From: a virus
DNA length: 38,553 nt
IMG/VR virus record: IMGVR_UViG_3300032322_002715
Span: 1-38,553 of that record
Direction: 5' to 3' (one strand)
Of the stretch, positions 22,016-32,818 are shown one piece after another. Both the position numbers and the translations under genes were made by a program. Within the stretch, counting starts at the first letter, position 1. Each line of letters starts with the position of its first letter. The notes under the pieces were generated by a model that searched no databases, was not told the origin of the DNA, and saw only the letters and a program-made list of their open reading frames with translations.

Positions 22016-25000
22016 TTAAATTCTTCCCACTACCACTTCAATTACTCCTTCAGCGCCGTTGAAATCAGCCAGGGCTTTGCCAATTACACTGCCTGGTCGT
22101 GGATTAGATTCTGCTCTAGCCATGCCGTAACCAGCACTGACCATCAAGTCACCCTTGCGCACAGGTCCCTGTACTCTTGTGGGCACACGTCCGGTCAAGG
22201 CCACTATGACAACATTTGTTCCTTCCAGCCCACTGTTCATGATATAACTGGGATTGGTACTGACCACACCAGCGACTCTGGTATCTCCACTGGTCTGACT
22301 CAGCGTGACTTCGGCTTCGCCTCCAAAACTCAACACAGTGCCTGGCACATATTGACTATCTGCAAGATAGCACTCGGCCAAGTCTGCATATTGCGCACTT
22401 GTGGCCTTGGCAAACACTGTGTTAAAATATGTAGTTGCACTACCAATGTTGCCTACCCCATTGGCTCCGGCATTGACCACGTTCCCTAATGTCACGTTGC
22501 CTGTAGAAACTGTTAAACTTGTACCGGTTATAGCGGCACCTGTGATAGCGCCAGTGGCACTGACTTGTCCAGATGTACGCAAGTTACCACCATCAATATT
22601 GCCAGTAACGTTGACTGTAGTACCAGTGTGAGTGGTTGCGTTGACATTGGCACCACCAAGAATATTTCCGCCTGTAATATTACCCGTAGCACTTACTTGC
22701 CCACCTGTGGTCAAGTTTCCACCAATGACATTGCCGCTGGAAGAAAGAGTAACACCAATTATCAGTGCACCGGATATAATATTTCCTCCAGTGACGTTGC
22801 CTGTTGCTGTTACCAACCCAGCAGTACGTAAATTTCCACCATCTATGTTGCCAGTGACAGCCAAAGCTGTGAGAGTTCCCAAAGTGGTAATATTGGTTTG
22901 TGAAGCAGTACCAATGGTACCAAAATATGTTGCAGCAGTAATGTTACCGCTGGCACTGATACGTGGCACATTGACATTACCAGTACCATTGGGAGTCAAT
23001 ACGATATTGGCGTTGGCTGCTGAAGTTTGAATATCCAACTGAGCCGAGTCAACTATGGCTCCACTTATGATCAAGTTACCGCCTGTGATGTTACCCGTGC
23101 CCACTGTCAAACTGGCAGCTGTGGCGGCTCCTGTGGCCGACACGGCCCCGGGTGTTAGTAAATTACCGCCTGTAACGTTGCCTGATGCTGAAATTGTGGT
23201 GCTGGTAATCAAGGAACTGATCAAAGCATTTCCTGCGTTGATGTTACCTATGCTAGTAGTCAAGTTTCCAGTGGCACTGACCAAGCCTGTTGAATTGATA
23301 TTGGCACCAGTGATGTTGCTAGTGGTAGCAATTTGTGAAATTACGTTGCCGCTAAGACTTAACCTTGCCCCCAAGAATGCATCAGCGGCTGTGATGTTAC
23401 CTGAAGAGAATATATTAGCTGTGGCACTAAGGATACTGCCTTGTAACAGCAAAGTGGATAAAATGTTGCCACCTGCAATATTGGCTGCACCAGTTATGTT
23501 GCCTGTACCACTGATTTGTCCGACTGTGGTAATGTTTCCACCTGTCACGTTGCCTGTGGCGCTGACTATTCCGCCAGCACTGACAGCCCCAGACGTGGTG
23601 ATGTTTCCACCTGTGACATTTCCTGTTGCGCTGACAACTCCAGTGGCGCTGACAGCACCGCCTGTGCGAATATTGCCACCTGTGATATTTCCGGTGGCCA
23701 CTACCTGACCGGCTGTGTTTAAGTTCCCGCCTATTATGTTACCAACTGCGGTGATGAATCCACCAGTGATAACGTTGGCTCCAGTAACATTGCCGGCTGC
23801 GCTGACCACACCACCTGCGCTGATTTGACCAGCTGTAGTAACATTGCCACCTGTGATATTGCCTACTACGCTGGCCAGGCCGCCTATGTATGCATTTTCG
23901 CCAATGCCCACTCCGCCAACAGTTCTCAATGCACCAGTTGTGGTACTAGTTGAGCTGGCATTGCTGGTAATATTGGCATTGGCCAAAATCTGAATGTTGC
24001 TACCAGTTGCTGGCGACAATGTGATGTTACCAGTGTTGGTTGAAATAGTGAGCGCACCGGTATCATTGATATTACCGGTTATGTTTAGGTTTGCACCATT
24101 GATATTGCCAGTAGTACTGATGGCACCTGTGGTTACAAGATTACCACCAACCACATTTCCAGTGGCTGTGACTGAACTGGCCAAAACTGCACCGGTTGCA
24201 GATACCACCCCACTGGTGTCAAGATTACCGCCAGTTATGTTTCCTGTGGCAAAAATTGTGTTGGTTGCTGAAAAATTGTTGCCGTATATATCACCTGTAG
24301 CTGACACAATACCTGCTGTTCTAATATTGCCACCCGTGACATTGCCACCCGCAGATGCTTGCCCAGCAGTTCTAATGTTACCGCCATCTATGTTGCCAGT
24401 GGCGCTGACTACGCCACCAGTTCTCAAATTTCCGCCTTCAATGCTGAGTGTGGCTATTACTTCGCCACCAGTCAAAATGTTACCACCAGACAAATTGCCA
24501 CTGCTGGTAATGTTGCCCACTGCACTGATTCTTGTGGATGCCGATACGCCTTGAGTATTGACGTTGCCAGCAGCAATTACATTACCCGAAGCACTGATAA
24601 ACCCTGTGACGTCAAAACTAACCGATGTCACATTGGCCACGGTGGCCCCAGCAATATTCATCACTATGTTGCCGTTGGGACTGGGTATAATTACTCGACT
24701 GGCACTGTTGAATATTTGTGTTGCGTCTTGCGCAACTCCGGTCAAAAATGCACCGTTACCTATGACATAAGTGCCTGACACATTGCCAGTGGCACTTAGA
24801 TTGGCCAAAATTAAATCATTGTATCTAAAACTGGGGTCCGTGGTATCTACAGTGGTGCTGGGTTTTACTGTTAGATTTCCAAACAGTTTGTATTTTTGAT
24901 CCGTGATGTCTCTAAAATATCCGGTGTAGCGTGTGATTGATCCATCAAAGAATTCTGAAACTACACCTGTATCATAGGTATCGCCTGGATTAGCATTGGC

Positions 25001-25690
25001 CAAGAACACAAATGGATCTGTAACTTCTAAACTGTCAGTACCTGTTGTGGTAAAAGTACCATTGACTGTGAAGTCGCCCACACAGGTTATATCTCCGCCA
25101 ACGTTTAAGTTTCCAATTATACCGGCACCGCCAGCCAACTGTAAGGCACCTGTGGCTACACTGAAACTTTGTGTGGTATTGGTGCTTTTAATAATACCAC
25201 TGTTGTTGATGTTACCAGCTACACCTATACCGCCCTGAACTGTAATTGCACCGGTGGTGACTCCAAATGACTGAGCACTGCCATTGAATGTGGCACGATT
25301 TGCTCCACCCACAGTGGCCACCATGGTCACTGCATTGGCCCAGTAGATACCTGTGTTGTTTGCAGCCACAGACACCACACCCGGAGCTCCCACAGTGCCT
25401 GCGCTGAACACTGTGGCTGTCAAATCCAAACTATTCAAGGCTCCTGCCCTAAATGTCACTGCAATATTGTCACTGCCAGCTGCCGGAGGATCCGTGAACA
25501 CCAAGTTGGTGTTATTGGCCACATAGTCCACAAAAGGCACCTGCAATACACCATCCACAATCACATCAAGATCTGATGCGCTGGCTATGGCTCTTGATAG
25601 GAAAAACTGTGTGGTAGCGTTGTCCCCACTGAAAAAATCAGTACTGGTGTTCAGTAAAGGAACGTTGGGATCAAGACCTAGATATGGCAT
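22016..25690 (-). CDS. 1224-aa tail fibre with GNVTGGN repeats and a C-terminal cap domain
   Basis: The N-terminal region (about 1-100) contains LNTSTDFFSGDNATTQFFLS and VDGVLQVPFVDYVANN, then a fibre module (about 200-290) with GDFTVNGTFTTTGTDSLEV and SITRYTGYFRDITDQKY. Residues of about 365-1060 are a long array of near-17-residue repeats such as SATGNVTGGNIRTAG, expected to form a beta-helical or triple-stranded shaft. The last 150 residues (YADLAECYLADSQYVPGTVL, DTRVAGVVSTNPSYIMN, VIVALTGRVPTRVQGPV) are a distinct domain I remember at the C-terminus of marine phage fibres; it may be a folding or cleavage domain. Its ATG overlaps the TAA of the 110-aa gene (TAATG). Confidence 0.85.
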   Translation of the reverse strand: MPYLGLDPNVPLLNTSTDFFSGDNATTQFFLSRAIASASDLDVIVDGVLQVPFVDYVANNTNLVFTDPPAAGSDNIAVTFRAGALNSLDLTATVFSAGTVGAPGVVSVAANNTGIYWANAVTMVATVGGANRATFNGSAQSFGVTTGAITVQGGIGVAGNINNSGIIKSTNTTQSFSVATGALQLAGGAGIIGNLNVGGDITCVGDFTVNGTFTTTGTDSLEVTDPFVFLANANPGDTYDTGVVSEFFDGSITRYTGYFRDITDQKYKLFGNLTVKPSTTVDTTDPSFRYNDLILANLSATGNVSGTYVIGNGAFLTGVAQDATQIFNSASRVIIPSPNGNIVMNIAGATVANVTSVSFDVTGFISASGNVIAAGNVNTQGVSASTRISAVGNITSSGNLSGGNILTGGEVIATLSIEGGNLRTGGVVSATGNIDGGNIRTAGQASAGGNVTGGNIRTAGIVSATGDIYGNNFSATNTIFATGNITGGNLDTSGVVSATGAVLASSVTATGNVVGGNLVTTGAISTTGNINGANLNITGNINDTGALTISTNTGNITLSPATGSNIQILANANITSNASSTSTTTGALRTVGGVGIGENAYIGGLASVVGNITGGNVTTAGQISAGGVVSAAGNVTGANVITGGFITAVGNIIGGNLNTAGQVVATGNITGGNIRTGGAVSATGVVSATGNVTGGNITTSGAVSAGGIVSATGNVTGGNITTVGQISGTGNITGAANIAGGNILSTLLLQGSILSATANIFSSGNITAADAFLGARLSLSGNVISQIATTSNITGANINSTGLVSATGNLTTSIGNINAGNALISSLITSTTISASGNVTGGNLLTPGAVSATGAATAASLTVGTGNITGGNLIISGAIVDSAQLDIQTSAANANIVLTPNGTGNVNVPRISASGNITAATYFGTIGTASQTNITTLGTLTALAVTGNIDGGNLRTAGLVTATGNVTGGNIISGALIIGVTLSSSGNVIGGNLTTGGQVSATGNITGGNILGGANVNATTHTGTTVNVTGNIDGGNLRTSGQVSATGAITGAAITGTSLTVSTGNVTLGNVVNAGANGVGNIGSATTYFNTVFAKATSAQYADLAECYLADSQYVPGTVLSFGGEAEVTLSQTSGDTRVAGVVSTNPSYIMNSGLEGTNVVIVALTGRVPTRVQGPVRKGDLMVSAGYGMARAESNPRPGSVIGKALADFNGAEGVIEVVVGRI
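22480..24600. repeat. Imperfect 51-bp coding repeats in the 1224-aa fibre gene
   Basis: The DNA repeats units of about 51 bp (17 codons), and shorter units of about 30 bp, encoding variants of SATGNVTGGNIxTxGxV. The coding strand is G/T rich and the plus strand C/A rich. Boundaries are approximate. Confidence 0.75.
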
Positions 25691-26022
25691 TATGTAATTT
25701 CCATTATACTCATGACGACGTCAACGCTGGACACAGAACTGCTTTGTACATAAATTTTGTCACCAGACTCTAGCACCACTTTTTGATCACCACCGACTAC
25801 TACCAAACTTGAACCGGCGCTAATGGGCCCGTTAGTCAATAAATTGGTGTTTGCCGTCCCGTCATTTAAAAACACATTGGCAGTGATACTGGCCCCCACA
25901 ATATTGGTCACTGTGAGTCCAATAATTACCGAGGTGTTGCCTGTGCCTACAGTGTAGTTGCCAACAATGACCGGGGAAGTACCAATCTGTCTGCTGAGTT
26001 TTCTTTTGAAAGTATTTGCCAT
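25690..26022 (-). CDS. Conserved 110-aa virion structural protein
   Basis: The product begins MANTFKRKLSRQIGTSPVIV and continues as alternating strands, with TSVIIGLTVTNIVGASITAN, PISAGSSLVVVGGDQKVVLE and SSVDVVMSIMEIT at the end. I remember this compact beta protein as a virion structural protein of T4-like cyanophages. It lies between two giant fibre genes, 4 nt after the 2256-aa gene and overlapping the 1224-aa gene by one base, so equal co-expression is likely. A connector or decoration role in the fibre assembly is possible. There are no enzymatic motifs. AGGA lies 8 nt before the ATG. Confidence 0.78.
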   Translation of the reverse strand: MANTFKRKLSRQIGTSPVIVGNYTVGTGNTSVIIGLTVTNIVGASITANVFLNDGTANTNLLTNGPISAGSSLVVVGGDQKVVLESGDKIYVQSSSVSSVDVVMSIMEIT

Positions 26023-26026
26023 TTTG

Positions 26027-29000
26027 TTATCCTAGTGCTATTGCCAGTGCTACAGCGTCTGCCACGGTTGCAACCTGGGAACCTGCAATATTTATGGTGC
26101 TGTTTGCGTTGATGATGTTTGCTGTGATATTGCCCGAAGCCACAATGTTTCCTGCAAAAATAGCACCAACTACGGCCACTGGACCGCTGATATTTCCGGT
26201 GGCTATGAATCTTCCAGTGACATCTAAATCCCGTGTAGTAGTTAGGTTATCTACAAATAGATCTTGCTGTATGGTCATGCCTGAGCTCATTACAACATCG
26301 GGAGTTATTGTAATGGCACTGCTGTCGCCACTGTCAATCAAGGTGGTAAAAATAGGCCCGTAAACACCACTAGTGCCCAATACATTGCCACCGCTGACAT
26401 TGGCTGCTGATACTATGTTTCCTGTGGCGGTGATTCTTCCACTAGTAGACACATTTCCACTTATAACATTTCCAGCCGCAGATATCAACCCAGCTGTGTC
26501 AATGTTGCCGCCAGTTATATTACCGGTTACTGTGACAAGACCTGCAGAAGTTAAGTTGCCACCTGTGATATTTCCTACTATGCTGGCCAAACCTGGTGAA
26601 TTGATGTTTCCGCCGGTTATGTTTCCTGTGGCAGTTACCACACCTGCAGTGTTTACGTTGCCACCAGTGACATTTCCAGTAGATATGATCTGTGCGCTGG
26701 TCAATAAATTACCGCCAGATATGTTGGCAGTGCCAGCTGATATGTTTCCTATGGCAGTTATTATGCCGCCAGTAATCAAGTTTCCACCAGTGATATTTCC
26801 AATAGCACTGATTTGCGCACCACTTAGTACATTTCCACCTGAAACATTTCCTGCGTTTGTTTCAATATTGCCAACCACACTTACACGTCCGCCCACATTG
26901 ACATTGCTGGTAGCGCCGTTGGTGGCAAAAGTACCCGAAATACTCAGTGCATTTGTGGTTGAATCAAAAGTGAATCCTGTGCTTTGCCCAACAATACCGT
27001 TGTTGTTGAATAGAACTTGAGTGTTGCTGCCAGCACCCAAACTTATGTTACCTTGCAAATTACCAATAAAAGTTGGGGCAATTACATTGGTGGCACTGAG
27101 AATATTACCAGCTGAAGAAATCAAACTGGCGCTGTTGATATTGCCACCAACAACATTTCCTACAGCACTGACCACTCCCACAGTGTTGATATTTCCACCA
27201 GAAACGTTGCCGCCAGCATCTACCAGACCTACCACGCTGATCAAACCATTGGTGTTGATATTCCCACCAGTGATATTGCCCACTGCTGTGACCAAACCGC
27301 CTGTTATGACATTGCCACCAGTGACATTTCCTGTAGCACTGACTGTGCCCACAGTGGATACATTGCCCAGACTTGCTGTTCCTGTGACTGTTAGTGTGCC
27401 TGCGGTGACTAAATTTCCACCAACCACGTTGGCAGTGGCGCTGACTTGTCCAGATGTTAGTATGTTGCTACCAATTATGTTGGCGCCAGTGATATTTCCG
27501 GTACTGGACACAACACCACCGGTTCTTAAGTTTCCGCCAATCACATTGGCAGTGGCACTGACTGTGGTGGCCTGCACCAACACAGTGTTTACGTTACCGC
27601 TGTCTACATTACCAGTCGCACTGATCAACCCAGGTGTGAGTAAATTTCCACCAGTAATGTTGCCAGTTACCGGAAGTGCGCTGACCACATTGCCAGTTAA
27701 ACTAATATTGACAGTGTTTACATTGCCACCAGTGATATTGCCCACTGCTGTGATCAAACCTGGTGACGATATGTTGCCACCGGCTATGTTACCAGTTACA
27801 TTTAAAGCACTTAACACGTTGCCAGTTAAACTGAGTCCAGCAGCGTTGAGGTTGCCGCCACGTATATTTCCTGTTGCTGAAATTAAACCAGGTGTTTGTA
27901 TGTTTGCACCATCAATGTTTCCAAGTGCAAAAAGATTACCATTGCTGTATAAATTTCCACCTTCAATATTGGCAGTGGCAAAAATAGCCCCGGTTGCAAA
28001 AATATTACCACCATCTATGTTGCCAATGGTGAAAATATTACCACCATCTATGTTACCAATGGCAGTCAAAGTATCAACTTGAGCAGTGGTTGTGGTTATT
28101 GAAGTGCTGTAGATTCCGTCAGTGGCATTCACGTTACCGGCAGTAACGTTTCCAATCACATCTGCTGTGACCACATACAGGGCGCCATCAATGGCATCCA
28201 ACAACAGACTGCTGTCGTCTGCAAACACACTGCCTACTAAATCGCCCAAAAACTTGGTGGCAGTGGCTGTGCCCATAGTAGTGATGTTCCCACCAAGTAT
28301 GTTTCCAACTGCGCTTACTTGCCCTAAACTATTGATATTACCAGTGACAATATTTCCTGTTACACTGAGACTGGTCAAAACTCCCACGTCTGTGGCAATA
28401 ACACCAGTCAACAAACTTCCGTTGCCTATAAAATAATTTGCTGTGACATTGCCAGTGGCAGTGATCAATCCTGCTGTGGCAATATTTCCACCTGTGATGT
28501 TTCCTGTAGCTGTCAGCAAACCACCTGTTATCAGGTTACCGCCAGTGACATTTCCAACTGCTGTGACAACTCCAGTTGTATCAATGTTGGCACCAGCTAT
28601 GTTTCCAGTGGCTGTGATCAACCCACCAGTTTGTAGGTTGCCACCAATCACATTGCCTGTGGCTTGAACATTACCAAGAGAAACAATTTTGCCACCGGTT
28701 TCAATGTTGCCACCTGTGATATTGCCTACACCACTTATTGTGCCCGCAAAGTTAACACCAGTTGGGGTAAACACCACAGTGTTTGCAACTCCTGACACTG
28801 TGACTGACACATTGCCATTTGCATAAGTTTGTACATTTGTGTTGCCGTTGCTTATAACTGTGGTATCAATTCCGGTAAGTTGACTTCCGTTACCAAAGAA
28901 ATAATTGCCAGTAATATTGCCAGTGGCACTGACTTGACCTATGGTACGCAAGTTACCGCCAGTGACATTGCCGGTACCTGTCAAGGATGCGGCATTGACT

Positions 29001-32000
29001 GCGCCTAGATCTATCACGCCATAGCTGTTGATAGTTACTATTTCGTTGGCAACACTGACATTGCTGGCAATGAATAAATTGCCCGAAGCATTTTTGAATC
29101 CAAAAAAAGCACTTTCTTCTTGCGTGTCAAAATACCAGAGTTGTGTGCCACGATCTTTGCCATCATCTACCAGCAAGGGTGCATTGTTAGGGCCACGACC
29201 AAGACCAATTATGGGGTCTTTGACTGCCAAAGAAGTGACGTTGATGTAACTGAGATTGCCGTTTACAAATAAGTCACCACCAACTATGACGTTGCCAGTG
29301 GTGGTCATAGTGGTTGTAGTTACTGTGCCCAAGGACTCTATGTTGCCGCCGGTGACATTGCCAACAAAGCTGGCAATGCCGGCCAGATTAATATTGCCGC
29401 CACCGTATTCAACAGCGTCTACTGTGATTCCGTAAATGGCTCCGTCAATGGCATCAATGATCAGAGTTGAATCATCTGCAAATACGCTACCTACCAAATC
29501 ACCTACAAAGCGTGTGGCTTGCATGTCACCCAAGGTGATTATGTTGCCACCAGTGACATTTCCGGTTGCACTGACTTGACCTATGGTTGTAATATTCCCA
29601 CCCACAACATTGCCAGATGCAGACACTGTAACACCGGTAACAGTGTCTACTGCAACTAAATTACCACCGCGTATGTTGCCCACAGCACTGACTAACCCAC
29701 CAGTGTTGATGTTGGCACCAGTGACATTGGCTGTGGTTGTTATGGCCAAAGTTGTATTGATGGGACTTATAATGTTGCCGCTTAGGCTTAGATTAGTGGC
29801 ATTTAAATTGGTGGCTGTAACATTGCCAGAAACTGTGGCCTGCGACGCAAACAATTGATTATCTACAGCATCAACCATTATGGTTGAATCATCAGCAAAC
29901 ACACTACCTATCAAATCACCACGGAACTCAGTGGCTGTGACTGTGTTTGTGATATTGGCATTGGCTCCAAACAAGGTTCCAACAGCAGTGATGTTAGTGG
30001 TGGCTACAACATTGCCGCCTGTTGTTAAATTGCCGCCTGTGACGTTGCCGGTGGCTAAAACTTGTCCTAGTGTGGTTAAATTTCCGCCCACAACATTACC
30101 AGTAGCACTGACAGTGCCGCCTGTGTTTAAATTTGCGCCAAGAATATTTCCTGTGGTGTTAATATTACCACCAATAATATTGCCTGTGGCAGTTATCAAG
30201 CCTCCTGTAATAATATTGGCACCTGTTACATTGCCAGATGTGTTTATATTTCCGCCTGTGACGTTGCCTGTGGCAGTAATTAGACCGCCTGTGGCAATAT
30301 TGGCACCTGTTACGTTGCCTGCAGCACTAATAGTGGTTGATGCCTGAAGCGAATTGGTTTGTAAAAGATTGTTAACCACTGCATTGTCAACAAATAACTT
30401 GTTGTCTACAGCATCAATGATCAGTGTGCTGTCATCAGCAAATACTGATCCAACTAAGTCGCCTTCAAAACGCACAGCACTCAAAGTATTGTTGACTACT
30501 ATGTTATCACCAGTTATGGTACCAACTACACTGAGGCCACCCGAGTACATGGTTATGACCCCAGGTACTCCACTGATATTGCCAACAATGTTGCCGTCAG
30601 CTATGGGCACATTGAGTTCAGTGGTGCCTTGAGAAATCTTTTGTGCAGACCCCACATTGGAACTAGCAGTTACTCCAGTAAGACCGGCTCCGTTACCAAT
30701 AAAGATACCGTTGATGGCTGTGATATTACCAATGGCCGTAATAGAACCAGTAGCACTGATGTTGTTGGCATTTACTAGCCCGGCTGTGTTGATGTTGGCG
30801 CCACGAATATTACCAACTGCGCTGACTATGTTTGTAGCATTTAAGTTGCCACTTGTGACGTTGCCTGTGATTGTGGCTGTGGTTGCAGTCAAACTGTTGA
30901 CTGCATTAACATTGTTGGCATTTACGTTGGACACAGCACTAACATTGCCGGCTGTGTTGATGTTGCCACCTGTGACGTTGCCTGTGGCTGTGACTATGCC
31001 GGCAGTGACAAGATTTCCACCGGTTACATTACCTGTGGTATCAACATTGCCGCCAACAACATTGCCGGTAGCGGACACAACGCCCGTAGTGTTAATGTTG
31101 CCGCCAATGACGTTGGCTACAGCCGATACAACACCTGTGGTAGTAACATTTCCGCTTATTGCATTGCCTGTGGCACTTAATGTGGTTGCGTTTACAGTGG
31201 TTGCAGACACCGTAGTGGCTGAAATTTGTCCTGAAGTTACAAGATTCCCACCTATAACATTACCGGTAGCACTTACAGTGCTTGCCTGTACTAGATTTGA
31301 AGCAACCACGTTGGTGGCAAGAACATTTCCTGTGGTTGTCAGCGTGGCGCCTTGTACTACACCCACAGCAACAACATTGCCACCAATGACATTGCCTGTG
31401 CCTGAAATATTACCACCAATGACGTTGCCTGTGGCTGACAAATTTCCTGAAGTTGAAATTCCCTGAGGTGTAGCATCAAGTATGTTACCTACCCCGCTGA
31501 CGATACCACTGATGTTGCCATTTACGCCCGTGATACTCAACACTGTGGTGCCGTTGCCCAACTGGGTGGCATTGACATTGCCAGTCACTGTGACATTAGA
31601 TAGGAATCCTCCATCACCAATAAAATATCCTGTTGTAATAACATTGCCTGCCGCACTGACAGCACCTGTAGTAGACAAGCCGGATGTTCTGACTGTGCCA
31701 GTGACATTGGCATTGCCAAGAATATTTCCAGACAAACTGAGAGTGTTAGCATCAATTCTACCAGTGGTGGAAAGATTTCCAACTGTGGCATTGCCTACTG
31801 CACTCACGGAACCTAAAATATTAGCATTGGCATTGAACTGTGAATCTTGTAAAGCTGTAAAAAATCCTGCCTGTATGGGGCCAGTGTTCGTGGCCAAATA
31901 ACCAGCCACATTGGCGTTGCTGTACTGCGCGGGCAAACCAGTCAAGAAAGCACCGTTGCCCAACAAATAAGTTCCTGCCAAGTTACCAAATGCTGTTAAA

Positions 32001-32797
32001 TTACCACTGGTAGTAAGTTGACCAGTGACATTCATGCCTGTGGTGTTTATAACTACTCGAGTAGCACCAGCTACACCAATGTTGACATTGCCATTCAGTG
32101 TGGGTATGACTACGTTACTTGTGCCGTTGCTTATGGAGTTGCCACCCACATCGCCTGTGCCAGCAATGACAAAACGTCCACCTTGCTCGTTGGTGATAGT
32201 TACTGCTGTAGCATTGGATGTGATTGATGCTGTGTTAAGATAGAGTCCGTCACCGCTAAAATAACCATCATTCCAGCGTGCTGAAGGACTACCTAGATTG
32301 TAAACATTGTCTGCAGAAGGCAACAAATTACCAGCAAGTGTTGTGGCAAATCTGCTGAACACCGCAGTATTACTGGTATTCTGAATGTTTATGGTTACAT
32401 TGCCACCCGAAGTGACTTGGACGTTGCTGGTACCATTGACTAGATTGGGGCTGGGGGCAGCCACAACCCCGGTAAGACCGCTGCCGTTACCTACAAAATA
32501 TGCGGCATATACTGTGTCAAATCTCTGCGCAGGGCTACCAATATCATGCACTGCGTCTATATTGGGCAGGAACGAACTGTTGACTTGTATAACACCAATG
32601 CCATTGGCCGCAATTATGATATTGCTGTTAATGCCGTTGACTGTGATGGTATTGTTGGCAATTACAACATTACTACCTACCGGACCGGCGGTGTAGATTT
32701 CTGTAAAATTTTCATTTACAGCGTTGAATGCACTTCTAAGTTGTTCGCCAGTGCCGTCATTGGCTTGAGCGCCAATGTTGATAATTTGTTGTGCCAT
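26027..32797 (-). CDS. Giant 2256-aa repeat tail fibre
   Basis: The N-terminal 40 residues (QQIINIGAQANDGTG, then RSAFNAVNENFTEIY) are a virion-attachment-type module common in T4-like phage fibres. After VGNGSGLTGV and GNGAFLTGL modules, about residues 265-2150 consist mostly of 17- and 10-residue repeats around GNVTGGN. These are interrupted by four copies of a GDLVGSVFADDS module and one large module near residues 1200-1290 with DPIIGLGRGPNNAPLL and KDRGTQLWYFDTQEESAFF. The C-terminal 100 residues are non-repetitive. A long trimeric beta-structured shaft is expected. A GGTAAATA late element lies 21 nt upstream; the Shine-Dalgarno is weak. It leads an operon with the 110-aa and 1224-aa genes. 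Repeat collapse during assembly is a risk. Confidence 0.85.
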   Translation of the reverse strand: MAQQIINIGAQANDGTGEQLRSAFNAVNENFTEIYTAGPVGSNVVIANNTITVNGINSNIIIAANGIGVIQVNSSFLPNIDAVHDIGSPAQRFDTVYAAYFVGNGSGLTGVVAAPSPNLVNGTSNVQVTSGGNVTINIQNTSNTAVFSRFATTLAGNLLPSADNVYNLGSPSARWNDGYFSGDGLYLNTASITSNATAVTITNEQGGRFVIAGTGDVGGNSISNGTSNVVIPTLNGNVNIGVAGATRVVINTTGMNVTGQLTTSGNLTAFGNLAGTYLLGNGAFLTGLPAQYSNANVAGYLATNTGPIQAGFFTALQDSQFNANANILGSVSAVGNATVGNLSTTGRIDANTLSLSGNILGNANVTGTVRTSGLSTTGAVSAAGNVITTGYFIGDGGFLSNVTVTGNVNATQLGNGTTVLSITGVNGNISGIVSGVGNILDATPQGISTSGNLSATGNVIGGNISGTGNVIGGNVVAVGVVQGATLTTTGNVLATNVVASNLVQASTVSATGNVIGGNLVTSGQISATTVSATTVNATTLSATGNAISGNVTTTGVVSAVANVIGGNINTTGVVSATGNVVGGNVDTTGNVTGGNLVTAGIVTATGNVTGGNINTAGNVSAVSNVNANNVNAVNSLTATTATITGNVTSGNLNATNIVSAVGNIRGANINTAGLVNANNISATGSITAIGNITAINGIFIGNGAGLTGVTASSNVGSAQKISQGTTELNVPIADGNIVGNISGVPGVITMYSGGLSVVGTITGDNIVVNNTLSAVRFEGDLVGSVFADDSTLIIDAVDNKLFVDNAVVNNLLQTNSLQASTTISAAGNVTGANIATGGLITATGNVTGGNINTSGNVTGANIITGGLITATGNIIGGNINTTGNILGANLNTGGTVSATGNVVGGNLTTLGQVLATGNVTGGNLTTGGNVVATTNITAVGTLFGANANITNTVTATEFRGDLIGSVFADDSTIMVDAVDNQLFASQATVSGNVTATNLNATNLSLSGNIISPINTTLAITTTANVTGANINTGGLVSAVGNIRGGNLVAVDTVTGVTVSASGNVVGGNITTIGQVSATGNVTGGNIITLGDMQATRFVGDLVGSVFADDSTLIIDAIDGAIYGITVDAVEYGGGNINLAGIASFVGNVTGGNIESLGTVTTTTMTTTGNVIVGGDLFVNGNLSYINVTSLAVKDPIIGLGRGPNNAPLLVDDGKDRGTQLWYFDTQEESAFFGFKNASGNLFIASNVSVANEIVTINSYGVIDLGAVNAASLTGTGNVTGGNLRTIGQVSATGNITGNYFFGNGSQLTGIDTTVISNGNTNVQTYANGNVSVTVSGVANTVVFTPTGVNFAGTISGVGNITGGNIETGGKIVSLGNVQATGNVIGGNLQTGGLITATGNIAGANIDTTGVVTAVGNVTGGNLITGGLLTATGNITGGNIATAGLITATGNVTANYFIGNGSLLTGVIATDVGVLTSLSVTGNIVTGNINSLGQVSAVGNILGGNITTMGTATATKFLGDLVGSVFADDSSLLLDAIDGALYVVTADVIGNVTAGNVNATDGIYSTSITTTTAQVDTLTAIGNIDGGNIFTIGNIDGGNIFATGAIFATANIEGGNLYSNGNLFALGNIDGANIQTPGLISATGNIRGGNLNAAGLSLTGNVLSALNVTGNIAGGNISSPGLITAVGNITGGNVNTVNISLTGNVVSALPVTGNITGGNLLTPGLISATGNVDSGNVNTVLVQATTVSATANVIGGNLRTGGVVSSTGNITGANIIGSNILTSGQVSATANVVGGNLVTAGTLTVTGTASLGNVSTVGTVSATGNVTGGNVITGGLVTAVGNITGGNINTNGLISVVGLVDAGGNVSGGNINTVGVVSAVGNVVGGNINSASLISSAGNILSATNVIAPTFIGNLQGNISLGAGSNTQVLFNNNGIVGQSTGFTFDSTTNALSISGTFATNGATSNVNVGGRVSVVGNIETNAGNVSGGNVLSGAQISAIGNITGGNLITGGIITAIGNISAGTANISGGNLLTSAQIISTGNVTGGNVNTAGVVTATGNITGGNINSPGLASIVGNITGGNLTSAGLVTVTGNITGGNIDTAGLISAAGNVISGNVSTSGRITATGNIVSAANVSGGNVLGTSGVYGPIFTTLIDSGDSSAITITPDVVMSSGMTIQQDLFVDNLTTTRDLDVTGRFIATGNISGPVAVVGAIFAGNIVASGNITANIINANSTINIAGSQVATVADAVALAIALG
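26345..32000. repeat. Long imperfect 51/30-bp coding repeat array in the 2256-aa fibre gene
   Basis: More than 5 kb is built from diverged copies of the same 17-codon unit found in the 1224-, 622- and 186-aa fibre genes. The array is broken by the DLVGSVFADDS modules near 30.45, 29.9, 29.47 and 28.2 kb. Boundaries are approximate. Confidence 0.75.
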
Positions 32798-32818
32798 AGA
32801 TCTGCAAGGTCCTCGGTG

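Noticed and set aside
22401-25238. Plus-strand open frames opposite the 1224-aa fibre (217, 186, 132 and 139 codons)
   Set aside because: These are antisense artefacts of the same repeats, sharing MLPPVTLPVA-like periodicity.
26016-28667. Long plus-strand open frames opposite the 2256-aa fibre (215, 353, 115 and 104 codons, Pro/Val/Leu rich)
   Set aside because: They are antisense shadows of the repeat coding sequence. Their composition is simply the reverse complement of the repeat, and they lack Shine-Dalgarno sites.
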